Positions 8,701 to 15,930 of a stretch of 23,585 nt of DNA are shown piece by piece. The number at the start of each line of letters is the position of its first letter. Positions within the stretch are counted from its first letter, which is position 1. Below the pieces are notes generated by a model that was given only the letters and a program-made list of their open reading frames with translations, was not told where the DNA came from and searched no databases. The translations under genes were made by a program, and so were the position numbers. This DNA is from Opitutia bacterium UBA7350 (GTDB taxonomy: Bacteria > Verrucomicrobiota > Verrucomicrobiia > Opitutales > Coraliomargaritaceae): assembly GCA_002470925.1 (NCBI GenBank), contig DKOX01000055.1, positions 1 to 23,585 of the forward strand, given 5' to 3'.

Positions 8701-9421
8701 GGGACTCGCGCAAATTCGCATGGCGATAGGCTCCGTATGCAAGATCAAGGTGCGCGTAGCGATGCTGCAGGCGCTGGTAACGCAGCGCCTTGCTGGCCTG
8801 ACGCTTCAGGGATCCGATCTGGCGACTTACTTCCTCGATCACGTCGGTGACGCGGGCGAGGTTGGCATCAACCAACGCGAGCTTGTTAAGCGCTTCTTTG
8901 CGCTGAGCTTTGTAAAGTGTGATGCCGGCCGCTTCTTCAAAGATGACGCGTCGTTCCGCGGGATTGGTCGAGAGAATTTGGTCGATTTGACCCTGCAACA
9001 TAAAGGAATAAGAAACTCGCCCCACCCCGGTATTGGCGAAAAGGCGCTGGATGTCCTTGAGTCGGGAGGTCTTGCCGTTGATGGCGTATTCGCTGCCGCC
9101 CTCGCGATTCACCCGCCGCGAGACCTCGACTTCGTTGAATGCCGTCCCCAACTCCGCCTCGCAATCGGTAAAGGTCAAGGCCACTTCACAAAACGGAAGG
9201 GCGCGCCGTTTTTCGCTGCCTTCAAAAATAACGTCCTGCATGGACGCGCCCCGCAGCGCCTTCGCGCTTTGCTCACCCAGAACCCAGCGAATCGCATCCA
9301 CAATATTACTTTTACCGCAGCCGTTCGGGCCCACCACCGCTGTCACGCCGGGTCGCAAATCGAGACGGGTGCGATCTGCAAAACTTTTGAATCCACTGAT
9401 GGAAATTTCTTTGAGGTGCAT
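5714..9421 (-). CDS. smc: Chromosome segregation protein SMC
   Basis: Large ATPase of the bacterial condensin complex, normally working with ScpA and ScpB (neither seen here) to compact and segregate the chromosome. The 1235-residue chain has the full SMC architecture. The N-terminal head has Walker A GPNGCGKS at 31-38. A coiled coil runs from about 170 to 500, a hinge from about 505 to 670 ending in a glycine-rich GGRGSG at 664-669, and a returning coiled coil from about 675 to 950. The C-terminal head has signature LSGGQ at 1134-1138 and Walker B with D1162-E1163 in CVLDEIDAALDD. Between about 955 and 1015, just before the head motif GPVNLEAI, lies an acidic, tryptophan-containing insert. 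The ATG at 9421 begins the family-typical MHLKEISISGFKSF. No Shine-Dalgarno is visible. It appears to be first in the downstream gene row. Confidence 0.98.
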   Translation of the reverse strand: MHLKEISISGFKSFADRTRLDLRPGVTAVVGPNGCGKSNIVDAIRWVLGEQSAKALRGASMQDVIFEGSEKRRALPFCEVALTFTDCEAELGTAFNEVEVSRRVNREGGSEYAINGKTSRLKDIQRLFANTGVGRVSYSFMLQGQIDQILSTNPAERRVIFEEAAGITLYKAQRKEALNKLALVDANLARVTDVIEEVSRQIGSLKRQASKALRYQRLQHRYAHLDLAYGAYRHANLRESLEQVATRAKALQETLKAHRESLVGEETALVEEKNARAEKFETMQELQQRVYNLRSEKENADNQSEFAGIRTKDLQGRIEDFKTEIADLEEQKAALASRAQDATENKQMQLDVVDDSDRIFQDHSNALVKAQEALGELEAELQQNRQNVVHAENRLNRARSSCTTLEVDLKTYQVKHAALNEAQLELKAQSEELEKGRGELDTLLAKRKTEVAHSQTSFDSARERASASLANFRSIQEKIQEQDRGIARKAAQLHILEGLQAKFEGFGEGAKAILEDRLGETLSKDSVSILSKALKVQPEFTKALEALLGSAMEALFVGDATKALSVIGKLDSESLGRACLQIDIEAAGIAPRVELPGHIRPAASVISVRDDALYAPAQRLLAGCYFVEQLTDAVEFWKAHPDFNFLMVSTAQGEILDCRGLIHGGRGSGQQSSSVLEREVEIRRLRGEIETERKELNQLREQAARVEEERESAEANVEISRQRLTELSNELSAMTADARGQLDKIEQNKLSRSSGEAEIKALDVHHSEAIKALDGAKDELQAAEKGLEESRGGVDTIEAAIAQARENREAKREALADVRLELAEKKQRLETLDRSLGEVQRESADLQERILRRNQEIDTLNEQISKLTDTVASEQEKSAELNRTLEVAIAQLDSDREAMKALDAELVQRESALAERREASRGEEQELSKLEVRLAEERSQIGFIEENSRDAHQTELGSIDWKKELWEAAVEFEKRVNLDEMDDPDKLAVQPKSERREPTEEELAAMDQTDWSSIEEEVRELKGRLANMGPVNLEAIGEYTDLKERHDFLKDQSEDLWNSKNALVQSIDSINETSQTLFRDTFEQVRKNFAFTYEKLSGGGSADLKLIDSDDPLESGIEIIARPPGTRLKSVTLLSGGQRTMAAVALLFAIYLVKPSPFCVLDEIDAALDDANIGRFCETLHGFTDKSQFLIITHNKRTISNADTVFGVTMPEKGVSTLISMRFNKESNRQEPVGA

Positions 9422-9486
9422 GTGGGTATGAATCGGGTAGTTATGTTGCCTGCGTTAAGGGATTAAAAACAAACGGTGCTACCCCT

Positions 9487-9515
9487 ACCCGCAACTACAA
9501 AAATTAACTGCGGGT
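9487..9515. repeat. Inverted repeat in the smc/LOG divergent intergenic region
   Basis: Perfect 7-bp arms ACCCGCA (9487-9493) and TGCGGGT (9509-9515) with a 15-nt AT-rich spacer, in the 154 nt between the divergent smc and LOG-family starts. It could be an operator for a dimeric regulator or an RNA hairpin in either leader. No T-tract follows, so it is not a terminator. Confidence 0.4.
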
Positions 9516-9575
9516 TATTGTTGTCGAACCGCCCGGTTATGAGCAGCTTTACCACAAACCTCTCACCTGCAGCAT

Positions 9576-10424
9576 ATGACGACTTCAAAAAGCACTCCCG
9601 AACAGGAATGGCCCCTGAAAGCCTACAAAAATATCGACTTTTTAAATTCCGATTCCGCCCGTCAAATCCGGATTCTCTGCGAAATGATCGAACCCGGCAT
9701 CCGCCTTGAAAGCGCCGGAATTCGTGACACCCTCGTCCTCTTCGGCTCTGCGCGCTTGGTTGAACCACAAATCGCCGCCGAGCAACTCGACCGGATCAAA
9801 ACCACCATTGAGGCGGCCGCCGAACCCGGCGTAGATTTGCACCGCCAACTCCATAAAGCCGAGGCGATGCTGCGCTCCGCACCCTACTACCAGGCCGCGA
9901 TGGAGCTTTCCGAAGCACTCGCCGACTGGTCCCTGAATCTGCCGGGCGAGGATTCCGGCCGTTTCACGATTTGCTCCGGCGGGGGACCGGGCATCATGGA
10001 AGCCGCCAATCGCGGCGCCAAAAACGCGGGTGCCCAGTCAATCGGACTCGGGATCAGCCTGCCCTTTGAGCAGTCCATGAATCCTTACATCCCGGCAGCG
10101 CTGAGTTTTGAATTCCATTATTTCTTTGTCCGCAAATACTGGTTTGTTTCGATGGCAAAGGCGCTGGTGGCTTTTCCCGGTGGTTTTGGCACCCTCGATG
10201 AGCTCTTTGAGACCCTCACCCTCATCCAAACCAAGAAAACCGAAAAAGTACCCCCGATCGTGCTCTACGGGCGGGAATTCTGGGAACAGATCGTCAATTT
10301 CGAGGCACTCGTTGAATGGGGGACGATTTCGCCCGAAGATCTGGAATTGATCCGGATCGTCGATAGCGTTGAGGAAGCTCTGGAATATATCACCGCGCAA
10401 CTCAGCGCTCGCTACCTGATCTGA
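9576..10424 (+). CDS. LOG-family protein (TIGR00730-like, Rossmann fold)
   Basis: A 282-residue member of the LOG / 'lysine decarboxylase-like' family. Plant and several bacterial members hydrolyse nucleoside 5'-monophosphates (cytokinin riboside monophosphates, AMP) to base and ribose phosphate. The nucleotide-binding block is GGGPGIMEAANRGA at 135-148 and the catalytic motif PGGFGTLDELFE begins at 201. The basic pair R186-K187 in FFVRKYWF lies where the family's catalytic Arg is expected. The N-terminal 90 residues are longer than in the shortest LOG proteins and include VLFGSAR at about 54-60, as in larger bacterial members. The ATG at 9576 has no obvious Shine-Dalgarno. It is transcribed divergently from smc and ends only 7 nt from the convergent ligase gene. 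The older 'lysine decarboxylase' label should not be taken as its function. Confidence 0.9.
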   Translation: MTTSKSTPEQEWPLKAYKNIDFLNSDSARQIRILCEMIEPGIRLESAGIRDTLVLFGSARLVEPQIAAEQLDRIKTTIEAAAEPGVDLHRQLHKAEAMLRSAPYYQAAMELSEALADWSLNLPGEDSGRFTICSGGGPGIMEAANRGAKNAGAQSIGLGISLPFEQSMNPYIPAALSFEFHYFFVRKYWFVSMAKALVAFPGGFGTLDELFETLTLIQTKKTEKVPPIVLYGREFWEQIVNFEALVEWGTISPEDLELIRIVDSVEEALEYITAQLSARYLI

Positions 10425-10431
10425 CCCGAGG

Positions 10432-11910
10432 CTAAGCTTCAATTTGCTGCATGCGTGTGCGGTGCAGCACCAGCAATTTGCAACTCAGGCAGGCAAATCC
10501 GTTCAAAGCCACCCAGTAGGCCGGGCTTTGAAAAATAAACTCCACAAAGGCATGGCTTAAAATAACCGCTACGCCCCCGAAGAGCATCAAGGCTGCCATG
10601 CGATTCCCCTTCGAGCGAAACAAAGCGAGAAAACCCCAGTATGCGCCCCCCAGGACCACCATGCTGCAACCCACAATTCCGTATTCCGCCAGGAATTGCA
10701 CCAAGTCATTGTGCGCATACACAAAATATTTACGCCCCCACCAACCGCGCTTCCAATGGTAACCTCGGTAAAATAAATTGGGGTAACTTTTTTGATACAT
10801 CGGGAAGATGTAGCTCCAGCTTCCGGCCCCCCAGCCATACACCGGGCGCTTCTTCGCCATCTTCCAGGTAATCTTCGTGCTCAGCATGCGGCTATCCTTG
10901 TCCATATTTTCAATTGTCGCCTCGATGTCGCCAAAGCGCTGGACAATCGCATCCACCTCGACGTGTCGCAGGATTGAGTAGCCCGCCCCCGCGAGAAAAC
11001 CAAACACGATAAGCGAGGCGAGGATTGCCGCCCAAAAAGAATGCGAAAAAATACTGCGCACTACGGCCGCCAGCAAAAAGAAAGATCCAAATGCCGCCCC
11101 AAAAAGAATGCCGCCACGCGAGAGCGCCAACGCGATCGAGAGCGCCACGAGAAAGACGAAAAATAACAAGAGCAAATACGGCCCTCCTTTCTGCATATGC
11201 CGCTGGCTCTTGTTGTAGTGGTAAAAATATAGAAAGGCGCAGGCGATTAAGATCAGGATAAGGAATGCCACGCCATGATTGCGGTAAAAGAAGGAACCCC
11301 AGAAATGATCATTCGAAGATTTTATCAACCACAGTACCTTCGGTGCCTCCATGTATTTCTGCGCGATTGCGACCGCCGACATCGAGACCCCGCTCAGGGT
11401 AAATGCCCACAGCGCCATCAAGACCGTTTTCCTGCGCCGCAAGCCCACCCATAGCCCCCAACTCAAGGCAAAGGCTGCCGTATAAAAATTGAAAACGCGC
11501 AGCGCGCTCACCGGTTTGTAGTTCGTTTCCACCCCGGTGGGTAACCAGTCAATATAACTACCCTCCGGGGAATGCTCCATATACCAGGCCGTCCCCACAT
11601 ACTTTTGCTCCCACTGGGGATTCAGCCCCTGTATGCTGATATAGACCAAAAATAAAAGACTGAGCCAGAAGAAGGGAAAGCGCAGCAAACGAAGCACATT
11701 CTCACGATTTCCATGCTGCCCATCCAATCCGTTCCAACGTTCCGGCAGCGGCACCACCGCCGCCAAAAAAGTCAATAGTCCGCCCACCATCAAGGTGACA
11801 ATCGACCAGTTCGGCATCCCCGAAAAAGCCCAGGCCGTAAAAACCATCGTCAAACCACCACATACAAGGACGATCCATTCGCGCAGGGCTACTGGCGTTC
11901 GCGAAATCAT
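10432..11910 (-). CDS. O-antigen ligase family membrane protein (Wzy_C / WaaL-like)
   Basis: A polytopic inner-membrane protein of about 492 residues with roughly ten to twelve hydrophobic segments. It has two features of the Wzy_C superfamily: SRGGILFGAAFG near residue 263, and a large periplasmic-type loop followed by YAHNDLVQFLAEYGIVG near 396-412, with the His-Asn-Asp typical of ligases and polymerases. Members join O-antigen to lipid A-core or polymerise O-units or other glycans. The start is taken as the ATG at 11910, 4 nt after the kdsD stop; the open frame extends upstream into kdsD, and no Shine-Dalgarno is visible. Pairing with kdsD supports a role in lipopolysaccharide or surface polysaccharide. 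Whether it is a ligase or a polymerase, and its substrate, cannot be told from sequence alone. Confidence 0.85.
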   Translation of the reverse strand: MISRTPVALREWIVLVCGGLTMVFTAWAFSGMPNWSIVTLMVGGLLTFLAAVVPLPERWNGLDGQHGNRENVLRLLRFPFFWLSLLFLVYISIQGLNPQWEQKYVGTAWYMEHSPEGSYIDWLPTGVETNYKPVSALRVFNFYTAAFALSWGLWVGLRRRKTVLMALWAFTLSGVSMSAVAIAQKYMEAPKVLWLIKSSNDHFWGSFFYRNHGVAFLILILIACAFLYFYHYNKSQRHMQKGGPYLLLLFFVFLVALSIALALSRGGILFGAAFGSFFLLAAVVRSIFSHSFWAAILASLIVFGFLAGAGYSILRHVEVDAIVQRFGDIEATIENMDKDSRMLSTKITWKMAKKRPVYGWGAGSWSYIFPMYQKSYPNLFYRGYHWKRGWWGRKYFVYAHNDLVQFLAEYGIVGCSMVVLGGAYWGFLALFRSKGNRMAALMLFGGVAVILSHAFVEFIFQSPAYWVALNGFACLSCKLLVLHRTRMQQIEA

Positions 11911-11914
11911 AAAA

Positions 11915-12907
11915 TTAGGAAAAATTCGGCTGGTAGGCGTCGTGCAGGCGGAAGAGCCCCAATAAAACACCCGTCTCCGGCTCCGTCACCGGTAATACTG
12001 AAATTTGAGAACTGCGCGTTTCCATCAGACGAACCGCCTCACCCAGCGTGATGGCCTTTGATATCGCGATGGGATTCCGCGTCATGCAATCGCCTACCCC
12101 CTTGCTCAAATCCAGATCCTCCTCCGTTAGCAGTCGTCGCACATCACCATCCGTCAATAGCCCCACCAATGCACCCTTGTCATCCACCATACAAGCCGCA
12201 CCCAGAGCACAGCGCGACATCTCAATGACCACTTCCCGCAGGCTTGCAGATTCCGTAGCCCGTGCCACCCGTTCCAGCGGGTGCATCACATCCCCCACCG
12301 TCAACAAGAGATTGCGGCCCAACTGACCCCCGGGATGAAAACCTGCAAATTCCTCCGCGGTGAAACCGCGCACCTTCACCAGCGCCGAGGCAAGCGCGTC
12401 CCCCAGCGCCAGACTCACCGTCGAACTGGAGGTCGGCATCAAATTCAAAGGGTCCGCTTCCCGTTCAACGCTCGCGTCCAATACCGCGTCTGCGGCCTCC
12501 GCAAGGGGCGATTCCGTATTGCCCACGATTGCGATGATCGGCGATTCCTGTTTGCGGAAAAAAGGCAACAAGCGCAGCAATTCCTCGGTGCTCCCGCTTT
12601 TGGAAAGCAGGATCGTCGGATCCCCCGCCTTGTAAAGCCCCAGATCACCATGGATCGCTTCCGCAGCGTGCAGGAAAACCGCCGGGGTGCCACTACTCGA
12701 AAGCGTCGCCGCCAATTTCGAGCCGATATGACCGGACTTCCCAATCCCGCAGACCACCACCTTCGAACCCGCCGCCTGCAAAATCCCGACCGCTTTTTCA
12801 AAATCCGCACCGAGGCGACCCGCCGAGGCTTCAATCGCCGCCGCCTCCGCCCGCATTGCCGCCCGTGCGGTCTCGAGGCTACCTAATAGATCACTACTCA
12901 TGACCAA
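11915..12907 (-). CDS. kdsD: Arabinose-5-phosphate isomerase (KdsD/KpsF/GutQ family)
   Basis: Interconverts ribulose 5-phosphate and arabinose 5-phosphate, the first committed step to Kdo for lipopolysaccharide. The 330-residue protein has an N-terminal SIS domain (about 35-180) with VVCGIGKSGHIGSKLAATLSS, HAAEAIHGDLG, SKSGSTEELL and the family-specific LMPTSSSTVSLALGDALA, then FHPGGQLGRNL. Two CBS domains follow, at about 205-262 and 270-326. The start is a choice between TTG at 12907 and ATG at 12901. An AAAGGGG ribosome-binding site sits 7 nt before the TTG and 13 nt before the ATG, so I prefer TTG. The ligase-like gene follows after 4 nt. The divergent AsmA-like gene begins 95 nt away. 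Paralogues KpsF (capsule) and GutQ (sugar alcohol) cannot be excluded, but the neighbour favours Kdo/lipopolysaccharide. Confidence 0.93.
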   Translation of the reverse strand: MVMSSDLLGSLETARAAMRAEAAAIEASAGRLGADFEKAVGILQAAGSKVVVCGIGKSGHIGSKLAATLSSSGTPAVFLHAAEAIHGDLGLYKAGDPTILLSKSGSTEELLRLLPFFRKQESPIIAIVGNTESPLAEAADAVLDASVEREADPLNLMPTSSSTVSLALGDALASALVKVRGFTAEEFAGFHPGGQLGRNLLLTVGDVMHPLERVARATESASLREVVIEMSRCALGAACMVDDKGALVGLLTDGDVRRLLTEEDLDLSKGVGDCMTRNPIAISKAITLGEAVRLMETRSSQISVLPVTEPETGVLLGLFRLHDAYQPNFS

Positions 12908-12914
12908 AAACTAG

Positions 12915-12921
12915 CCCCTTT
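12915..12921 (-). promoter_or_regulatory. Shine-Dalgarno of kdsD favouring a TTG start
   Basis: AAAGGGG on the minus strand, 7 nt before TTG (12907) but 13 nt before ATG (12901). The spacing supports initiation at TTG. Confidence 0.5.
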
Positions 12922-13002
12922 GATCTAAAGGTAAAGCAATTAGCAGCCCACTTTTTCCCTCGCCATGAAACCCATTTCGCATACTTTCACATTTCTTTAA
13001 TT

Positions 13003-13776
13003 ATGCTCAAGAAATTATTCTTTTTCCTCCTCGGCCTCTTCGCACTTTGCCTCATTGGCCTCTTCTTCTTCGGTTCCAGCCTCCTCAACCAGAGCGTCAC
13101 CACCACCATCAATGCCGTCGGCCCGAAAGTCACCCAAACACCCGTCAGCGTTGAAGCAGTCGAGCTCTCCCTCACCTCCGGCAGCGGGACCATCACCGGA
13201 CTGAAGGTCGGCAACCCCAAAGGCTATCAAAGCGAAAATATCTTTGAACTCGGTGAAATCCAAGTCGATATCCAACCCACCAGCCTTACGAGCGACACCA
13301 TCGTCATTGAAAAAGTTCACATCAACGGCCCCAAAATCAGCTACGAAAAGACCCTCCAGAGCTCCAACCTCAAGGACCTCCAAAACAATATTAAAGCCTT
13401 CGTCCAAAACCTCCCCGGTGCCGGTGGTGAGAGAACAGAAGCCACCCTCAGCGATCCCGCCTCCGACAAACCCGCCAAGAAAGTCATCATTGAAGACTTC
13501 CAAATCAAAGGCGGCACCGTTTATGCCGGACTCATGGGCCTGGGTATTGAAGTCCCCCTCCCCGCCCTTTCCTTCGAGAACATCGGCGCGGATGACGGCC
13601 CCTCCTTCGCCGAACTCGGCGACCTAATCATTCAGGAAATCCTCCACGTCGTTGGCCCCGCCCTCCAGAATACCACCGAGTTCATTGGTTACGGCGGCAA
13701 AGCCATCCTCGACACCACCCAAGAAGAAGTCATCGACCGCGCCGCCAACGAAATCATCAAACTCTTCGGACAATAG
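13003..13776 (+). CDS. Membrane-anchored AsmA-like protein of unknown function
   Basis: A 257-residue protein with an N-terminal signal anchor: MLKK, then a Phe/Leu-rich hydrophobic stretch to about residue 28. The rest is soluble and probably periplasmic. After the anchor it reads VTTTINAVGPKVTQTPVSVEAVELSLTSG..., then GTITGLKVGNP, FELGEIQVDIQPTSL, IVIEKVHINGPKISYEK. This alternation of short strands is seen at the N-termini of AsmA/DUF748-type proteins linked to outer-membrane lipid homeostasis, but the chain is much shorter than classic AsmA. A second similar stretch (KKVIIEDFQIKGGTVYAG) lies near 160-178. The start is ATG at 13003. A strong intrinsic terminator follows 37 nt after the stop. 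It is divergent from kdsD, so an envelope role is plausible but inferred. Confidence 0.65.
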   Translation: MLKKLFFFLLGLFALCLIGLFFFGSSLLNQSVTTTINAVGPKVTQTPVSVEAVELSLTSGSGTITGLKVGNPKGYQSENIFELGEIQVDIQPTSLTSDTIVIEKVHINGPKISYEKTLQSSNLKDLQNNIKAFVQNLPGAGGERTEATLSDPASDKPAKKVIIEDFQIKGGTVYAGLMGLGIEVPLPALSFENIGADDGPSFAELGDLIIQEILHVVGPALQNTTEFIGYGGKAILDTTQEEVIDRAANEIIKLFGQ

Positions 13777-13813
13777 CTCCCACCCCAGCGGGGCGGCTTA
13801 ATTTTCCCACCAT

Positions 13814-13844
13814 AAAAAACCGTTCCACAAGGGAGCGGTTTTTT
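13814..13844 (+). terminator. Intrinsic terminator after the AsmA-like gene
   Basis: A 13-bp stem: AAAAAACCGTTCC (13814-13826) pairs with GGAGCGGTTTTTT (13832-13844) with one G-T wobble and a 5-nt loop. The T-tract is on the plus strand and the A-tract gives a T-tract on the minus strand, so it may act both ways, also closing off the minus-strand lipoprotein cluster. Confidence 0.85.
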
Positions 13845-13896
13845 AGTGCCGTGACACGGGCTCGTGGTAGCTAAGGGTTAACTAAGGCGACTGATT

Positions 13897-14625
13897 CTAT
13901 TGTATTTCTTTTGGTGCAAAGAAACACTTTTGAATCGCGATTTTCAAATGTTCTTTTGTATGCGCTACAGCCTCTTTAATTATTCTACTAAACTCATCCT
14001 CTTTCCATGGGACTTCTGGTGCATCCCAGTTTAGTTGTGTAATTGTATATGGTATTCTTTTTAGCTTACTTTCCGCAAACTCATAATTTCTCTCAGCATC
14101 AAGAAAGGAGAGGGTGAAATGCGTAAAGAACCAGTCTTTATCTGCATCTTTGTAAACACCGACCTCGTCGTAGATCAAATCAATACCGTCATATGCATGA
14201 CCCTGAAGTACCCGCTCACCTCTAACAAAAATCACCGCATCAAAACCATTCTTCCTCAAGATGTCGGAAACATTTTTGTATCGAATGAAGCCGTCAAAAA
14301 TCGCAAGCGCATCCTTTTCGTTTGATGGAAAAAAATCATGCATTGTCACAGTTTTAAACGGAGTTTTGGAGGCTAGGGAATTCTGAATAAAATCTTCTAT
14401 TTCCGTTACGAATGCCTCATCGCCAAGTGGTACGCTGTAAACTTTATTCTGTATAACTAGCAGATAGTTCTTTGTTTTGTTGGCGGTAATTTTATCGCCA
14501 ATGGAAGAGATGATCAAAACGTTTTGATACTGTTGCTGGCGTTCATAAGTAAAATTGCGTGTGGTTTCACAACCTACGAAAAACAACAGTACCGTAATTA
14601 AGGCAAATTTCTGGATTTGTTTCAT
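13897..14625 (-). CDS. Predicted lipoprotein of unknown function
   Basis: A 242-residue protein beginning MKQIQKFALITVLLFFVGCETT: a lipoprotein signal peptide whose lipobox is FVGC, so Cys19 should be lipidated and the protein membrane-anchored outside the cytoplasm. The mature part contains VLIISSIGDKITANKTKNYLLVIQNK, a predicted helical stretch EIEDFIQNSLASK, FDAVIFVRGERVLQG, and a lysine-rich C-terminus. I did not recognise a family. The ATG at 14625 is chosen because the signal peptide starts there; an upstream in-frame start at 14658 adds basic sequence before it. The gene is visibly AT-rich: by hand count positions 13921-13980 hold 21 G/C of 60, against 41 of 60 at 1261-1320 in hisC. 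It leads downstream to the plus-strand terminator at 13814-13844. Probably horizontally acquired with its two upstream neighbours. Confidence 0.7.
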   Translation of the reverse strand: MKQIQKFALITVLLFFVGCETTRNFTYERQQQYQNVLIISSIGDKITANKTKNYLLVIQNKVYSVPLGDEAFVTEIEDFIQNSLASKTPFKTVTMHDFFPSNEKDALAIFDGFIRYKNVSDILRKNGFDAVIFVRGERVLQGHAYDGIDLIYDEVGVYKDADKDWFFTHFTLSFLDAERNYEFAESKLKRIPYTITQLNWDAPEVPWKEDEFSRIIKEAVAHTKEHLKIAIQKCFFAPKEIQ

Positions 14626-14664
14626 AATTCTTTTTTCATAGAGCTTTGAGAACCGCATCAGCCC

Positions 14665-15219
14665 TTATTCCGCTGCATTTTGGTTCGGTTCTGATGATTG
14701 TATTTGTTTGCGGATCGACCGCGGTATGAGAACCGAAATGATTATTCCCAGAACAGAGAAGACCAAACCAATCAAGGGTAGCAACCACACCTGCCCTTGT
14801 ATGCCCGATTCTATAACGGATTCATTTGGATCGTCGCTTTTATATGAAACCTGAATTCGCTTACCCTTGGGATATTTATTTACGGTCAATCGCGCAAATG
14901 AAGGGTTACTGGATGAACGGCCTCCATAAGCAACTCGATTCCCGCCGTAAGTGACGCCATTCACCTCAAACTCATAATAGATCTCCGCGCGATAAGTTGT
15001 TCCTTTATTCTTACCGCTTCTTCTAATTCTTTCTACTTCCGATTCCAGAACCCTTGCTTCCGCTTGAGGCCAATCCCTACTTTCATTTGCCAATCGAATC
15101 TGCTTCGTCCCAAAGTAAATTAAAAATACCCCGATAAGGACGAATATAAGAGGAAATATTCGTCCCATAAAGAAACGGTGCGCCGGTGAAGCATCCTTGA
15201 AGTTTGTGGTTTTTCTCAT
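14665..15219 (-). CDS. DUF3592-type membrane protein
   Basis: About 184 residues with two transmembrane segments, IFPLIFVLIGVFLIYFG near the N-terminus and VWLLPLIGLVFSVLGIIISVLI near the C-terminus. Between them is an extracytoplasmic-type domain with WPQAEARVLESEVERI, YRAEIYYEFEVNGVTYGG, YPKGKRIQVSYKSDDPNESVIE. This layout and the phrases W-P-x-A-x-A-x-V, Y-x-F-x-V-x-G, V-x-Y-x-P/S-x-x-P-x-x-S are typical of DUF3592, a family of unknown function. The start is uncertain. The ATG at 15219 gives a natural N-terminus MRKTTNF; a TTG at 15291, only 3 nt after the preceding stop, would add 24 residues. Base composition is AT-rich like the neighbouring lipoprotein gene 39 nt downstream. Confidence 0.7.
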   Translation of the reverse strand: MRKTTNFKDASPAHRFFMGRIFPLIFVLIGVFLIYFGTKQIRLANESRDWPQAEARVLESEVERIRRSGKNKGTTYRAEIYYEFEVNGVTYGGNRVAYGGRSSSNPSFARLTVNKYPKGKRIQVSYKSDDPNESVIESGIQGQVWLLPLIGLVFSVLGIIISVLIPRSIRKQIQSSEPNQNAAE

Positions 15220-15294
15220 GGTTTTCACGGGGTGTAATAATGGAAGGGAGTTGGTCGAGCGCCTTAGCTTTCCCGACTGCTGGTTTGGCAATCC

Positions 15295-15549
15295 CTACTT
15301 CTCTTTGAGCGATCGATGAATTTCTGTGAGTGTGTCATTAATGGTAAAAACAACGATCAGTAACTCACCGTAGATCCTGACAACAATCGGACCTAGTAAT
15401 ATCAGGATCAACCCAAGCAGTTTTTCCTCTTCCAGCCCAAAAATGAGTAATCCCAAGCAAACGAGCACCGAGAGGATGGAACCAAGCCAAAATAGAATCT
15501 GAATAATCACCGGTGTGAGCATTTTCTTGAATTGCATAAAGTCACTCAT
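15295..15549 (-). CDS. DUF4282 small membrane protein
   Basis: An 84-residue protein with two hydrophobic segments (about 14-38 and 43-56, continuing into a third weaker one at 60-68). It ends with RIYGELLIVVFTINDTLTEIHRSL, which matches the conserved C-terminal pattern of DUF4282 (arginine-isoleucine-tyrosine, E-L-x-I-V-x-F-x-I-N-D-x-L-T-E-I), a family of small integral membrane proteins of unknown function. The N-terminal FKKMLTPVIIQILFWLG also fits. Start ATG at 15549; another ATG four codons in is possible. First of three minus-strand genes; the DUF3592 gene follows within 4 to 75 nt depending on its start. Roughly 380 nt of non-coding DNA lie upstream. Confidence 0.75.
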   Translation of the reverse strand: MSDFMQFKKMLTPVIIQILFWLGSILSVLVCLGLLIFGLEEEKLLGLILILLGPIVVRIYGELLIVVFTINDTLTEIHRSLKEK

Positions 15550-15771
15550 AGTCGTTTCTGTCGTTTATCTTTTTGCTTCATAAGTAGGTGTATGTCATCG
15601 ACAAGACGCTACCGCCAATAGACTGGGGTGCTATTTCCGGATCCATGGGTTTAAGAAGCGCCATGCATTCGGGAAGTATTTAATTTACATTGATCATTTT
15701 TTACCCACCAGTCAAATGACAGTATTACGAGCAGTATTTTAGCGCCCTCGAGAGGGTTTTAGGATGCTATC

Positions 15772-15790
15772 GCTCGTGCGCCGCACGCCC
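15772..15790 (+). repeat. 19-nt mini-hairpin repeat, copy left of parDE
   Basis: GCTCGTGCGCCGCACGCCC; the same sequence with one change (T for G in the loop) is at 16870-16888. The core CGTGC/GCACG forms a 5-bp stem with a 3-nt loop. Confidence 0.6.
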
Positions 15791-15882
15791 GATAACCCGA
15801 TCAAAGCAGATTTTAAAATTTGCGCAGATCAAGGAGACGATTCGGGGAAGCGTTGGATCATCCATAAACCGAGGGCACTCCC

Positions 15883-15912
15883 TTGACGAATTGCCCATGT
15901 CTGTTGTATACT
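15883..15912 (+). promoter_or_regulatory. Sigma-70-type promoter of parDE
   Basis: TTGACG at 15883-15888 and TATACT at 15907-15912, 18 nt apart, each five of six bases from consensus. The -10 box lies 18 nt before the parD ATG, leaving a very short leader. The -10 overlaps the palindrome GTATAC. ParD-type antitoxins usually repress their own promoter, so the operator probably lies here (inference). Confidence 0.65.
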
Positions 15913-15930
15913 CCCTTTTAAAGAATAATC

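Larger units (their letters stand above)
15550..15930. other. Non-coding interval between DUF4282 gene and parD
   Basis: No convincing gene on either strand. It should hold the promoter of the minus-strand membrane-protein cluster at its left side (not identified) and the parDE promoter at its right end. In the middle is a small hairpin CCCTC-GA-GAGGG (15745-15756) followed by TTTT, then at 15772-15790 a 19-nt motif with the mini-hairpin CGTGC-GCC-GCACG that recurs beyond parDE at 16870-16888. Confidence 0.6.

Noticed and set aside
13803..13812. TCCCACCA near the AsmA-like gene as a left att copy of tRNA-Tyr
   Set aside because: Only eight bases match the tRNA end, in the opposite orientation, and the flanks do not match; chance is the better explanation.
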